49,776 nt of DNA from JALZEG01 sp035942255 (GCA_035942255.1 DASZDG010000144.1:1-49776); one strand, 5' to 3'; shown: positions 1-11,874, counted from the first letter of the stretch. Translations and numbers: made by a program. The notes: generated from the letters alone by a model not told the origin.

Positions 1-150
1 CAGCTTCATCGAGGGCTTCTACAACCCCAAGAGACGCCACTCTTCCGTTGGCTATCTCAGCCCAGACGACTACGAAAGGAGCAACCTAGAATCGAGCCCT
101 GCACCACTCGCACATGTCCACTAAATTGGGGCAACACCACGTTGGTACCG
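1..150 (+). mobile_element. Right end of an IS3-like insertion sequence (truncated by window edge)
   Basis: The transposase tail at 2-124 is followed at once by TGTCCACTAAATTGGGGCAA (115-134), which has the look of an IS3-family terminal repeat. The left end lies outside the window, so the pair of ends and the target duplication cannot be checked, and the exact right boundary is uncertain. Confidence 0.5.
2..124 (+). CDS. IS3-family transposase (OrfB), C-terminal fragment
   Basis: Forty codons at the left edge give the typical end of an IS3-family DDE integrase. The sequence FIEGFYNPKRRHSSVGYLSP matches the family's C-terminal signature (xFIExFYNxxRRHSxLGYxSP), which follows the catalytic Glu; the catalytic residues themselves lie upstream of the window. 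The frame ends at TAA 122-124. The rest of the gene is outside the window, so whether the element is intact cannot be judged. Confidence 0.85.
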   Translation, partial: SFIEGFYNPKRRHSSVGYLSPDDYERSNLESSPAPLAHVH

Positions 151-223
151 GACGTACCGCGTGTACCACCACACCGACGCGACCCGCGTGACATCGAGTC
201 CGAGGTGAACCCGCCACCGGGGG

Positions 224-832
224 CTAGGCCCCGAACGTCCCCGTCTGCAGCTCCCCCGCCGACTCGAAGGTCGCCAGCACCACGCCCGTCGACGTCGTCG
301 CGCTGTCCACCAGCTTCAGCGAGCCCGGCATGGCGCCGTCGCCGAACAGCCGCTTGCCCGGGCCCACCGTGACCGGGAAGATCGACAGGTTGTACAGGTC
401 CACGAGCCCGGCCCGGATCAGCGTCTGCAGCAGGTTCGAGCTCCCGTGCACCTGCAGCTCCGGCCCGTCCTCCTGCTTCAGCGCACGCACGCCCTCGACC
501 ACGTCCCCCTTGATCAGCTGCGAGTTCTGCCACTCGAGGGACGTGAGCGTGCGGGACGCGACGTGCTTGGTCGCGTCGTTGAGCGGCTTCGCGCCCTCCT
601 CCTCCGAGGCGGTGGGCCAGAACCCGGCGAAGATCTCGTAGGTGCGCCGGCCGAGCACGAGGTCGAACGGCTTCCCCATGATCTCGCCCATCTTCTCGCC
701 GATGCGGTCGTCCCAGAAGGGGACGGTCCAGCCCCCGCGTGCGAAGCCCCCGTCGGTGTCCTCCTCGGGCCCACCCGGCGCCTGCATCACGCCGTCCAGC
801 GTCAGGAACGTGTTCACGACCAGCTTCCTCAT
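224..832 (-). CDS. Dihydrofolate reductase-family protein (RibD C-terminal domain)
   Basis: This 202-residue protein has the RibD-C/DHFR-like fold common in actinobacteria. It starts MRKLVVNTFLTLDGVMQAPG, where the xSLDG-type strand and turn are typical, followed by a GKPFDLVLGRRTYEIF segment, a HGSSNLLQTLIRAGLVD segment and a VGPGKRLFGDG loop, all diagnostic of the family. These proteins are probable NADPH-dependent reductases; the substrate is unknown and true folate reduction should not be assumed. The ATG at 830-832 is preceded by AAAGGGAG, a good ribosome binding site, so I prefer it to the longer upstream frame. The neighbouring kgd gene is on the same strand 71 bases upstream and could be co-transcribed. 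Confidence 0.88.
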   Translation of the reverse strand: MRKLVVNTFLTLDGVMQAPGGPEEDTDGGFARGGWTVPFWDDRIGEKMGEIMGKPFDLVLGRRTYEIFAGFWPTASEEEGAKPLNDATKHVASRTLTSLEWQNSQLIKGDVVEGVRALKQEDGPELQVHGSSNLLQTLIRAGLVDLYNLSIFPVTVGPGKRLFGDGAMPGSLKLVDSATTSTGVVLATFESAGELQTGTFGA

Positions 833-903
833 CGGACTCCCTTTCTCTCGCGCCGGCCCGCGACGTGCCGGTCTAGGGGTAAAGACGGAACGCGGGGGCG
901 GAA

Positions 904-4548
<3,645 letters not shown>

Positions 4549-4613
4549 GAGCTAGCGGCAGAGCTCCTCGTCGTCGTCTTCTATTGGGACGAACAAGAGT
4601 AGTGCTTACCGCC

Positions 4614-5294
4614 CTATTCCCCCAACGGCGCCGCGGGCATCCCGTACATCGAGAAGACGTCGACGAAGCGCTCGCGCTCGCCCGTCCAGCGGAACGCCGC
4701 GATCTCGTCTCTAGTCCGGCGTCCGGTCAGCGCGCGCAGCAGGTCGAACGCCGACGGCGCCTCGGCCACGGCCCCGGGCTCGCCCGCTCCCGCGACCCAT
4801 TCCTTGCCGTCCGCGAGGAGCCTCACCGCCGGCAGCTCCCGCTCCTTGAGCCTGCGGCCGAACCACCGCACGTATCCGTCGAGCGCGAGCTCGACGGCGG
4901 GGGCCGACCGGTCGCCGGGTTGCCCGAGCGGGAGCCGGATGTCGTGCTCGTGCGTGACGGTGTCGCCGACGAAGAGGCTCGCCGCGGCCTTAGGGAAGTA
5001 CTCGAGCGACCCATCGATCTGCCGCCCTGCCTCGTCCCACTCCGCGACGATCTCGACGATCGTCCGATCCGCCCGCTCGTCGACCTGCCGCCGGGTCCAC
5101 TCCGGCGACCCCACGCCCTCGAGGTCCCCTTTGGTCGCGTCTACGGCGATGCCGGCGAGGTGCGCCAGGACGTCGCGGACCCGCCAGTCCGGGCACGCGG
5201 GGACGCGGCGGGACGCCTCTTCCTCGGAGATGCCCGTTACGAGGTCGACGACGCTCCTGCGCGTTGCCTGATACGCCTCCCCGAACGTCGTCAT
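4614..5294 (-). CDS. Maleylpyruvate isomerase-family mycothiol-dependent enzyme (DinB/MDMPI fold)
   Basis: The 226-residue protein has the N-terminal four-helix DinB/MDMPI domain: ISEEEASRRVPACPDWRVRD, then VLAHLAG, with the conserved CPDW-VRDVLAHL signature around residues 30-50, and a C-terminal extension ending in an ALTGRRTRDE motif that is usual for this family. Members use a metal site and, where characterised, mycothiol as thiol cofactor. The reaction of this member is unknown. It lies between kgd (same strand, 65 bases downstream) and a divergent gene pair; the space to that pair (5295-5391) carries a promoter-like sequence reading the other way. Confidence 0.82.
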   Translation of the reverse strand: MTTFGEAYQATRRSVVDLVTGISEEEASRRVPACPDWRVRDVLAHLAGIAVDATKGDLEGVGSPEWTRRQVDERADRTIVEIVAEWDEAGRQIDGSLEYFPKAAASLFVGDTVTHEHDIRLPLGQPGDRSAPAVELALDGYVRWFGRRLKERELPAVRLLADGKEWVAGAGEPGAVAEAPSAFDLLRALTGRRTRDEIAAFRWTGERERFVDVFSMYGMPAAPLGE

Positions 5295-5325
5295 GACCCG
5301 AACTCTACCGACCCGCTTGCGCCGC

Positions 5326-5353
5326 TTGACCTGCTGGGCGTTAGGAGTAGGTT
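5326..5353 (+). promoter_or_regulatory. Candidate sigma70-type promoter
   Basis: TTGACC (5326-5331), a 16-base spacer and TAGGTT (5348-5353) lie 38 bases before the ATG of the ABM-like gene at 5392, in the only gap between two divergent genes. The -10 fits the actinobacterial TANNNT form. No experiment supports it. Confidence 0.45.
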
Positions 5354-5391
5354 CGACCGCGTCCCGTGGCAGGTTCTAGAAGGAGGACCAC

Positions 5392-5988
5392 ATGTTCGTA
5401 CAGATCTTCAAGGCGAAGGCAGCAGATCCCGGCGGCATCCGCAAGGAGATGGACCGCTGGCAGGAGGAGCTCGCTCCCGGAGCCGAGGGCTGGCTGGGCG
5501 TGACCGCGGGACTCTCGGCAGACGGCGAGTTCTGGAGCGTCGTCCGCTTCGAGTCCGAGGAGGCCGCGCGCCGCAACAGCGACCGTCCCGAGCAGGGGGC
5601 CTGGTGGAACGAGATGTCGACCCACTTCGATGGCGAGGCGACGTTCTACGAGAGCTCCGAGATCGAGACGATCCGCGACGGGGGATCCGACGAGGCCGGG
5701 TTCGTCCAGATCATGAAGGGACGCTCGAAGGACGTAGAGAGGATGCGTTCCGAGATGAAGACGATGGAGCCCGAGATGCGCGAGCGGCGTCCGGACGTCA
5801 TCGGCGGGATCTCGGCCCTCATCGGGTCGAACGAGTTCATCACCACGATGTACTTCACGTCGGAGGCCGAAGCCCGCGCCGGTGAGCAGTCCATGGGCGA
5901 CGGCGACGGGGGCGGCCCGGATTGGGACGAGCTCATCGAGGAGATGCAGTTCATCGACATCGCGGAGCCGATCCTGCGAAGCAAGTGA
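5392..5988 (+). CDS. Two-domain dimeric alpha/beta-barrel protein (ABM-like)
   Basis: A 198-residue protein made of two similar halves, each opening with a FVQI strand (MFVQIFKAKAAD at 1 and GFVQIMKGRSKD near 103) followed by a helix, a G-rich turn and FWSVVRFESEEAA or FITTMYFTSEAEA. This is the pattern of tandem antibiotic-biosynthesis-monooxygenase-like ferredoxin folds, in which one chain forms the barrel normally made by a dimer. The function is unknown; such proteins may be small-molecule oxygenases or binding proteins. The start ATG has AGAAGGAGG seven bases upstream. The stop TGA overlaps the GTG start of the next gene, so the two are translationally coupled. Confidence 0.75.
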   Translation: MFVQIFKAKAADPGGIRKEMDRWQEELAPGAEGWLGVTAGLSADGEFWSVVRFESEEAARRNSDRPEQGAWWNEMSTHFDGEATFYESSEIETIRDGGSDEAGFVQIMKGRSKDVERMRSEMKTMEPEMRERRPDVIGGISALIGSNEFITTMYFTSEAEARAGEQSMGDGDGGGPDWDELIEEMQFIDIAEPILRSK

Positions 5989-6542
5989 GCATCCTCTCCC
6001 TGCACAAGGACTCCGTCCGCGAGTTCACGCGGCGCGTCCACGCGATCCAGAAGGGTGAGTGGGATCTGCCCACCCCTTGCGACGGGTGGAGCGTCCGCGA
6101 CCTCGTGAACCACGTCGCGTACGGAGACCTCTGGGTGCGGCCGTTGCTCGAGGGCAAGACCCTCGAAGAGGTCGGCGACCGGTTCGAGGGCGACGTCCTC
6201 GGACAGGACGATCCCGTGGCCGGCTACGACCGGGCGGCGGACGACGCGGTGCTCGCCGCGTCACAGGCCGACCTCGGTGCGAAGGTCCACACGTCGGGCG
6301 GGATCATCGACGCGGCGGAGTACCTCGCTCAGCGCGTCATGGACAACCTCGTGCACGCGTGGGACCTGGCGCGGGCGATCGGGGCGAGCGAGGCCTTCGA
6401 CCCGGAGCTCGTCACGTTCGTGCTCGCGATGTTCGAGCCGCACGGCGGGGGGCCGCGCAGCATGTTCGCCGAGCCCGTCGAGATCCCCGAGGGCGCCGAC
6501 GAGATGACGAAGCTGCTCGCTCTGACCGGGCGGCGCATGTAG
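5985..6542 (+). CDS. TIGR03086-like metal-binding protein (MDMPI/DinB fold)
   Basis: The 185-residue protein begins at GTG 5985, inside the stop codon of the previous gene (GTGA overlap). It carries the MDMPI N-terminal signature TPCDGWSVRDLVNHVAYGDLW near residues 29-49 and a second conserved helix with DNLVHAWDLARAIG near 116-130, where the Asp/His pair is expected to bind metal. It ends in LLALTGRRM, a C-terminal motif of this family. Function is not established; the family is typical of mycothiol-producing actinobacteria. Coupling to an ABM-like protein suggests a joint small-molecule role (inference). A strong terminator follows. Confidence 0.82.
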   Translation: MSILSLHKDSVREFTRRVHAIQKGEWDLPTPCDGWSVRDLVNHVAYGDLWVRPLLEGKTLEEVGDRFEGDVLGQDDPVAGYDRAADDAVLAASQADLGAKVHTSGGIIDAAEYLAQRVMDNLVHAWDLARAIGASEAFDPELVTFVLAMFEPHGGGPRSMFAEPVEIPEGADEMTKLLALTGRRM

Positions 6543-6573
6543 GAATCGTTTCCGGGGAGAGTGCGTTGACGAA

Positions 6574-6605
6574 GGGGGCGGGGGATCCCGCCCCCTTTTG
6601 TTGCT
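6574..6605 (+). terminator. Rho-independent terminator
   Basis: A nine-base GC stem, GGGGGCGGG (6574-6582) with CCCGCCCCC (6587-6595), has a four-base loop and is followed by TTTTGTTGCTCTTTT. It closes the 5392-6542 gene pair. Confidence 0.88.
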
Positions 6606-6621
6606 CTTTTCGGAGGTCTGA

Positions 6622-7842
6622 GTGGTGCCGGCACGAGTAGCGGAGCGATCGGCGGCCCCGGCGCGCCCGCGCCTGATCACGCCCGTCTTCCTGCTCGTCA
6701 CGTTCGCCACGTTCGCTTACTTCGTATCGGTCGGAGCGTTGATCCCGACGCTGCCGCTCTACGTCGAGGGCCCGCTCGGCGGCGGCGACGTCGCGGTCGG
6801 AGTGGGGATCGGCGCGTTCAGCCTCTCGGCCGTGTTGCTTCGTCCGTTCAGCGGACGGCTGAGCGACGTGCGAGGCCGCCGCGTTCTGCTCGTCGCGGGC
6901 GCCGGCCTCGTCACGGTGTCGGTAGCAGGCTACGTGTTCGCGTCGTCGTTCGTCGTCCTGGTCCTGCTGCGACTGGTGACGGGCGCCGGCGAGGCGTTCT
7001 TCTACGTGGGCGCGGCTTCCGCGATCAACGACATCGCGCCGGACGAGCGGCGTGGCGAGGCGCTGAGCTTCTTCTCGCTCGCGCTCTACGCGGGCCTCGC
7101 GATCGGCCCGGTGCTCGGCGAGGCGGTGCTCGGAGTCGATCGATTCGACGCAGCGTGGCTGCTGTCGGCGGGGGCCGCTCTCGTCGCGTTGCTGCTGGGA
7201 TGGAAGGTTCCAGACACGCGGCCTTCTCGTGAAGCCGCCGCTCCCCCGCCGTTGGTGCACCGGGCCGCGCTCGTCCCGGGCACGGTCCTTGCCGCGAGCG
7301 TGTGGGGGCTCGCCGGCTTCAGCACGTTCGTCCCGCTGTATGCACGAGAGCTCGGCCTCGAGGGGGCGAGCTTGGTCTTCGTGACGTACTCGAGCCTCGT
7401 GTTGGCGTTGCGCCTGTTCGGCGCGCGGATCCCGGACTGGCTGGGGACGCGGTTGACCGCGCGCCTCGCGCTCGCGGCCTCGGCCCTCGGGATGGCGATC
7501 CTGGGCTTCTGGTCCGCGTCCGCGGGGCTCTTCGTCGGCGGCGCCGTGTTCGGCATCGGTCAGGCCCTCGCGTTCCCGGCGTTGATGTCGATCGCGGTGC
7601 GCGGGGCCCGGGCGTCGGAGCGAGGAGCCGTGGTCGGGACGTTCACGGCGTTCTTCGACCTGGCGTTCGGGTTGGGGGCGGTGACGCTGGGGGCGGTGGC
7701 CTCGACCTTTGGCTACGCCGGGTCGTTCAGGGTCGCGGGCCTGGTCGCGCTGGCGGGGCTCGGCCTGTTGTTCCTGTACGCGCACAGGGACGCGGCGAGG
7801 ATGGTGGACACGCCGCCCGCTCCGATGGGTGGGGGAGCCTAG
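6622..7842 (+). CDS. Major facilitator superfamily transporter
   Basis: A 406-residue, very hydrophobic protein with about twelve membrane segments. The inter-helix loop 2-3 signature GRLSDVRGRRVLL sits near residues 79-91, and after it LRLVTGAGEAFFYVGAASAI (helix 5 region) and GEALSFFSLALYAGLAIGP are typical of drug-efflux-type MFS proteins. The second half repeats the pattern with a weaker loop. The substrate is unknown. GTG codons at 6622 and 6625 are both possible starts; GGAGG at 6612-6616 fits 6625 slightly better on spacing. It stands alone between a terminator and the tRNA pair. Confidence 0.9.
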   Translation: MVPARVAERSAAPARPRLITPVFLLVTFATFAYFVSVGALIPTLPLYVEGPLGGGDVAVGVGIGAFSLSAVLLRPFSGRLSDVRGRRVLLVAGAGLVTVSVAGYVFASSFVVLVLLRLVTGAGEAFFYVGAASAINDIAPDERRGEALSFFSLALYAGLAIGPVLGEAVLGVDRFDAAWLLSAGAALVALLLGWKVPDTRPSREAAAPPPLVHRAALVPGTVLAASVWGLAGFSTFVPLYARELGLEGASLVFVTYSSLVLALRLFGARIPDWLGTRLTARLALAASALGMAILGFWSASAGLFVGGAVFGIGQALAFPALMSIAVRGARASERGAVVGTFTAFFDLAFGLGAVTLGAVASTFGYAGSFRVAGLVALAGLGLLFLYAHRDAARMVDTPPAPMGGGA

Positions 7843-7889
7843 GGGCTTCCGGGGGCCGCGTCCCCGCGTTACTCTTGTCGGCGCCACAT

Positions 7890-7968
7890 GGCGGCCGTAG
7901 CTCAGCATGGTTAGAGCACCTGGTTGTGGTCCAGGATGTCGCCGGTTCGAATCCGGTCGGTCGCCCCA
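7890..7968 (+). tRNA. tRNA-His (GTG anticodon)
   Basis: The acceptor GCGGCCG (7891-7897) pairs with CGGTCGC, and the discriminator base is C73 followed by an encoded CCA. An extra G at 7890 can pair with C73, the G-1:C73 identity element of tRNA-His. The anticodon stem CCTGG/CCAGG holds the loop TTGTGGT with GTG at 7926-7928. Confidence 0.95.
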
Positions 7969-7995
7969 GCTTCGAGGGGTTGTAATCTGCCCGAC

Positions 7996-8068
7996 GGGTC
8001 GCTAGCTCAATTGGCAGAGCAACGGACTCTTAATCCGTAGGTTCAGGGTTCGATTCCCTGGCGACCCA
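7996..8068 (+). tRNA. tRNA-Lys (CTT anticodon)
   Basis: The acceptor GGGTCGC pairs with GCGACCC, the discriminator is A, and CCA is not encoded. The anticodon stem ACGGA/TCCGT holds the loop CTCTTAA with CTT at 8029-8031. The T-arm contains GGTTCGATTCC. It lies 27 bases after tRNA-His. Its 3' half is repeated at 14179-14227, so it appears to be an attachment site for integrating DNA. Confidence 0.96.
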
Positions 8069-8071
8069 CCC
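8023..8071 (+). repeat. Putative attachment site, copy 1 (tRNA-Lys 3' half)
   Basis: These 49 bases, from the anticodon stem of tRNA-Lys to three bases past its end, match 14179-14227 with one difference (G8046 versus A14202). This is the classic product of integration into a tRNA gene, where the intact gene remains at one end of the insert. Confidence 0.75.
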
Positions 8072-8083
8072 TCAAATGTCCTG

Positions 8084-8194
8084 TTCCGCCTGATAGTTGA
8101 CGTTCCGGCTCCACCTGATCGATTACGCGGCTCCGGCTGATTGTTTACAGGTGTTCCGCCTGATCGTTGACAGTGGCTCCGGCTGATCGTTTAC
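8084..8194 (+). repeat. Five 18-bp direct repeats at the left IS end
   Basis: Copies at 8084-8101, 8109-8126, 8131-8148, 8154-8171 and 8177-8194 share the core YTCCRSCTGATNGWTKAC. Starts are 22-25 bases apart, roughly two helical turns, as expected for a transposase-binding array. Two inverted copies lie at the right end. Confidence 0.8.
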
Positions 8195-8236
8195 ACCGCG
8201 CGGTCTTCTGACCCCAACCCTCGGGGGAAGGAGGCG

Positions 8237-9335
8237 GTGGTGCACCTGGTGGAGATCAGCGTCATGGAACAGCGCTATCAGGCCGTCACGGCCGTCGTGC
8301 AGGACGGCTGGAAGGTCACCGAGGTCGCTGAGCGACTCGGCGTCACCCGTCAAGCCGTGCACAAATGGATCGCTCGCTACGAGGCCGGCGGACTGGCCGC
8401 CTTGGCGGACCGCTCTGCCGGGGCGCTCGAGCGTCTATCGCTGCCTCAAGCGCCACAACTTGAAAGAGCTGAGGCGACGCAAGAAGCGCCGCGACGAGTT
8501 CCGTCGTTGGGAGCGGGACCGGCCCATGCAGCTGTGGCAGATGGACGTCATGGGCGGCGTGTTGCTCGACGACGGCACCGATCTGAAGATCGTCACCGGC
8601 ATCGACGACTACAGCCGCTTCTGTGTGGCCGCAGGAATCGTGCCGCGCGTAACGGGTCGGGCGGTGTGCGAGGTGTTCAAGAAATCGATGCTCACCTACG
8701 GGGTGCCAGACGAAGTCCTGACAGACAACGGCAAGGTCTTCACGGGGCGCTTTGGCACTCACAAGGTCGAGGTGATGTTCGATCGGATGTGCCGCGAGAA
8801 CGGGATCGCGCATCGCCTCACGGCGTCCCGCTCGCCGACGACGACGGGCAAGATCGAGCGCTTCCACCAGAGCGTGAGAAAGGAGTTCCTCTCCGACCGC
8901 AGCTTTGCGTCGTTGAAAGCGGCGCAGGAGGCGCTCGATGAATGGGTAGCGGACTACAACAACGAGCGGCCTCACCAGGCGCTCGAGATGGGCGTGCCGG
9001 CGCAGCGCTTCCGGCTTGTGCCCGCCACCAAGGATGCCTCCTCGGTGCCGGTCTACTCAGAGGAGGATCGGAAGGGGCAGTGGGTACTCCGCCGGGTCGG
9101 TTCCAACGGTGTCGTCTCGGTCGACAACCAGATGTTCTCGGTCGGAAACGCCTACAAGGGTCAGCTGGTCGACGCCTTCGTCGACGACACCACGATCCAG
9201 GTGTGGCATCAGAACCACCTAGTCAAGACAGTCGCTCGGCTGAGGAAGGGTCGCGTTCGAAAGATCCGGGCTGATGGCCTTCACGTAAACGATCAGGCGG
9301 AGCCAAAAAAGGAAACGATCAGCCGGAGCTTGACA
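8237..9335 (+). pseudogene. IS481-like DDE transposase, frameshifted and internally deleted
   Basis: The N-terminal part reads from GTG 8237 (GGAAGGAGG upstream) and gives a helix-turn-helix, VTEVAERLGVTRQAVHKWIA, then LADRS. At about 8416 the frame changes: the homologous protein continues as SSVYRCLKRHNL in another frame and runs on as the DDE domain, with all three catalytic positions present (WQMDVMGG, LTDNGKVF, TTTGKIERFHQ). The second HTH-like region usual between these parts is missing, so a deletion and frameshift are inferred rather than programmed frameshifting. The DDE frame has lost its normal stop and reads through the IS end to 9419. Confidence 0.82.
9285..9328 (-). repeat. Two inverted 18-bp repeats at the right IS end
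   Basis: 9285-9302 and 9311-9328 are reverse-complement copies of the left-end repeat (GTAAACGATCAGGCGGAG and GGAAACGATCAGCCGGAG). They lie inside or just after the transposase reading frame, mirroring the five-copy left array. Confidence 0.75.
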
Positions 9336-9808
9336 CGACCCACTCTCAAACGTCCTGGCAGAGAGCCATATCTGGTCTTTAACCTTCGGGTCGAGTCCCC
9401 GTGGGGCGCAGCCAGCTGAGCTCGTAAAGGATGAATCGTCGCGTTATGCAGACGATTCCTAGTCCAGGCTAGGTCCGGCTGCGGAACGGCCAACCTAGGC
9501 TTCCGCGACCGACGCGGATCTCGAAGGCGTGCACACGCGTTCCCGACACTCCTCTCCGGATTCTCGTCTGCATCGCTCACGCAACGGCTAACGCGCCGGT
9601 GTTATCCAAGTGTGTCGGCGGATTTTCGGGGTCGGGGTATGGAATCTCTAGATTCGGAGGCCTACCCGGATGTTGCGGTTCTGGCACGCAAGTCGGCTTG
9701 ACGGGAAGCGACACGCGAAGGTACTCCAGGGAGACGCAACATGTAACCAGAGGCCCTCCCCGCGTGGGGAGCTACCCTGCGGTATGTGACCAAGACTCGA
9801 GATCCGTT
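9336..9808. other. Intergenic region with hairpin, no gene seen
   Basis: After the 15-base target repeat (9336-9350) I see no convincing gene. There is a perfect 8-base inverted repeat, GAATCGTC (9433-9440) and GACGATTC (9451-9458), with a 10-base loop. A reading frame open from 9599 runs into the hydrolase gene, but its first 70 codons look non-coding. 9363-9412 vaguely resembles a decayed tRNA 3' half but does not fold well. Confidence 0.5.
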
Positions 9809-10963
9809 GTGAGGTTCGCTGCCGTCCTTGTGGCGCTCCTGGTGGTCCTTGCCTTGGCCTTCGTCCTGGTGCTTGCACTTATCGTCGCGCGGAAAATCCG
9901 CGTGATCGCTATCGACGTCAACCCGCCAGCCGCGGCGCGTTTCGATCTCTTCGTAGCCGAGAGCGAGGGGGATCGGATCACACTGCTCCTCGCTAAGAAC
10001 TCACGCACCGACGCCCTGACGGGGGAGCGCTGGGGACTCCAGTGGCCGGGTGGGTACGGACAGATCGGGCCTATCATCACGAAAACCGAAGACCGAGTCA
10101 CTCGCGCGTATGAGCACGTATCCGGGCCGCCGTTATCCGCTGGAGATCACGTCGAAGTGGACAGCTATACCTATCGTGGGAATCCGAAAACGGGACTTGG
10201 ACTTGTCTACGAGGAAGTCAAGTTTGAGTCCCCAATCGGCATCTTCCCAGGGTGGTGGATCCCGTCATCGAGCAGAACATGCGCGGTATTCGTCCATGGC
10301 CTTGCGGCTCCTCGACGGGAATCGCTACGCATGATCCCGCCTTTCGTCCAATCCGGCGTCGGGTGCTTCGTTGTTTCGTACCGGAACGATCCCGCAACCC
10401 CCGTGGACAGCGCGGGAATCTACCGCTATGGGCTAACCGAATGGGAAGACATCGATGCTGCGGTCCGTTTCGCGCAGGCCAGGGGGATCGACAACTTCGT
10501 GCTCGTTGGTTGCAGCGCAGGGGCATCGCATTCGCTAGCCTTCTTGAAGCGATCCAAGCTTTCCAAGAGCGTCCGGGGGCTGATGCTCGATTCACCGCTG
10601 CTGAGCCTCGAGCAGACCCTCGACTGGCACGCGCAACAGCATCCGATCCTCAGATCCCGACTGGCCTCGCCCTCGGTGCGGTTGGGCAAGATGATGGCCG
10701 AGCGAAGACACGGTGTCGACTGGGACGAGGTGGATCATCTCAAGGACGCGGATCGTCTTGTCACGCCCATTCTCCTGTTCCACGGAACCAACGATGAGCG
10801 GATCCCGGTATCGACGAGCGACTGCCTTGCCGCAGCGCGCCCCGACCTTGTCGAATACAAGCGCGTGCCCGGTGCCGGCCATGTCCGTTGCTGGAACCAT
10901 GGACCGCAGCCATACGAGGATGCGGTTAAACGCTACTTGAACAGATTGGCATTATTGGAGTAA
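9809..10963 (+). CDS. Membrane-anchored alpha/beta hydrolase
   Basis: From GTG 9809 the 384-residue protein opens with a single long hydrophobic segment (AAVLVALLVVLALAFVLVLA), then a beta-rich stretch and an alpha/beta hydrolase domain. The oxyanion-hole motif is VFVHGLA, the nucleophile elbow GCSAGA (Ser), the acid GTNDERIP (Asp) and the histidine GAGHVRCW, so a complete Ser-Asp-His triad is visible. The catalytic domain is probably outside the membrane. It resembles serine aminopeptidase/lipase-type hydrolases, but the substrate is unknown. The frame is open further upstream to 9599; I chose 9809 because the membrane anchor begins there. A membrane-protein gene starts 14 bases downstream. 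Base and codon use are less GC-rich than in the core genes. Confidence 0.8.
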   Translation: MRFAAVLVALLVVLALAFVLVLALIVARKIRVIAIDVNPPAAARFDLFVAESEGDRITLLLAKNSRTDALTGERWGLQWPGGYGQIGPIITKTEDRVTRAYEHVSGPPLSAGDHVEVDSYTYRGNPKTGLGLVYEEVKFESPIGIFPGWWIPSSSRTCAVFVHGLAAPRRESLRMIPPFVQSGVGCFVVSYRNDPATPVDSAGIYRYGLTEWEDIDAAVRFAQARGIDNFVLVGCSAGASHSLAFLKRSKLSKSVRGLMLDSPLLSLEQTLDWHAQQHPILRSRLASPSVRLGKMMAERRHGVDWDEVDHLKDADRLVTPILLFHGTNDERIPVSTSDCLAAARPDLVEYKRVPGAGHVRCWNHGPQPYEDAVKRYLNRLALLE

Positions 10964-10977
10964 CTTTTCCGACGGGG

Positions 10978-11874
10978 ATGAGCGCGCCGTGGGACCGACT
11001 AGCTGCTGTTCAACTTGGCGTCGACACGCGGCGCGAGCTCTATAGCGTTTTTGGCCCAGGCCTCGTCGCAATCGCAGAGCTGGCGCTCTTTACGGTTCCA
11101 GAGGAGAGTGCCTCGAGTCCGAAAGGCATCCTCCAGTCACTTGCGTCCGCCACCCAGGGGTTAAGTGTCGGAGCCGGCATATTCGTCGGGCTGTTCGTCC
11201 TGTATCTCGCATTCATGTTGGGCCGCGCCTGTCGTTACCTGGGCTGGGGCATGGCGGACTTCCCTCGAGGTCGACGATTCGAGCGTATGAGCGCCGTAAG
11301 GGACGCTCTCATCAGGGCCTACGGCGAGGAGAGGGTCGTCTCCGTACTGCGAAAGCACCCCGTATGGCACGTGCTGGACCCAGCCCATGACGTTGACGCG
11401 CCTAGTTACGACGCAAACCCGACCAAGGGTTCCTATAGCCCGATCAAAGGCTCCTACAGACGAGATCCCGAGGGTAAGCGGCGTCGGCCGGACTTCGACA
11501 CCTACCGAGGACACGTGCTCCAGTACTGCAAGTCATGGCTCCGCGTGAGGCAGCCCCTGTTGTCGGTGGACGGGATAGAGATGGAGATCAACGTGTTGTA
11601 CGGCTTCGTCCCGGTAATCCTCTTGGGGGAGTTGTTCGCTGTTCGATGGCTTTGGTTCATGGATCACGGCCCAGTGTTGTGGTCAGGATACGGAGGGCAC
11701 CTCGTGCTAAAGGTGGTCTTTACCGCTCTTCCTCTTCTGTTCGCTTACTTCGCCCTGCGAGCGGCGGGAAAACAACAAGAGGACGAGTGTGGGCTCGCTT
11801 TACGAGGCCTTCTGTTCGCTGAATGGTTTAGTGACCCTAGTGAAAGCTCCCGGTCCGGACGTGTCGAAGGATAG
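10978..11874 (+). CDS. Membrane protein of unknown function
   Basis: The 298-residue protein has hydrophobic segments near 27-45, 63-85, 203-222 and 240-262, separated by a charged loop of about 110 residues rich in Arg, Lys and Asp (NPTKGSYSPIKGSYRRDPEG). I recognise no family. The ATG at 10978 follows GACGGGG and lies 14 bases after the hydrolase stop, so the two probably form an operon. Its codons include more A/T-ending choices than surrounding core genes, suggesting foreign origin. It could be a partner or substrate-presenting protein for the hydrolase (inference only). Confidence 0.62.
   Translation: MSAPWDRLAAVQLGVDTRRELYSVFGPGLVAIAELALFTVPEESASSPKGILQSLASATQGLSVGAGIFVGLFVLYLAFMLGRACRYLGWGMADFPRGRRFERMSAVRDALIRAYGEERVVSVLRKHPVWHVLDPAHDVDAPSYDANPTKGSYSPIKGSYRRDPEGKRRRPDFDTYRGHVLQYCKSWLRVRQPLLSVDGIEMEINVLYGFVPVILLGELFAVRWLWFMDHGPVLWSGYGGHLVLKVVFTALPLLFAYFALRAAGKQQEDECGLALRGLLFAEWFSDPSESSRSGRVEG

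Larger units (their letters stand above)
8077..9335 (+). mobile_element. IS481-like insertion sequence (defective)
   Basis: The ends are imperfect inverted repeats: TGTCCTGTTCCGCCTGAT... at 8077 and, read on the other strand from 9335, TGTCAAGCTCCGGCTGAT... (18 of 25 match). It is flanked by a near-identical 15-base direct repeat, CGACCCACCCTCAAA (8062-8076) and CGACCCACTCTCAAA (9336-9350), consistent with the long target duplications seen in the IS481 family. The insertion point overlaps the 3' end of tRNA-Lys. The transposase inside is broken. Confidence 0.7.

Noticed and set aside
8084..8194. Reading the five 18-bp repeats as a CRISPR array
   Set aside because: Spacers are only 4-7 bases, the repeats vary, and inverted copies lie at the other end of an IS; these are transposase sites.
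8237..8941. Treating the N-terminal transposase frame as a separate 234-codon protein
   Set aside because: After about residue 60 the sequence loses all similarity because the true frame has shifted; the rest is out-of-frame reading of the DDE domain.
9363..9412. Possible decayed tRNA 3' half after the IS (GGGTCGAGTCCCCG and following bases)
   Set aside because: The T-loop is one base short, the acceptor cannot be paired, and no 5' half exists; similarity is too weak to call.
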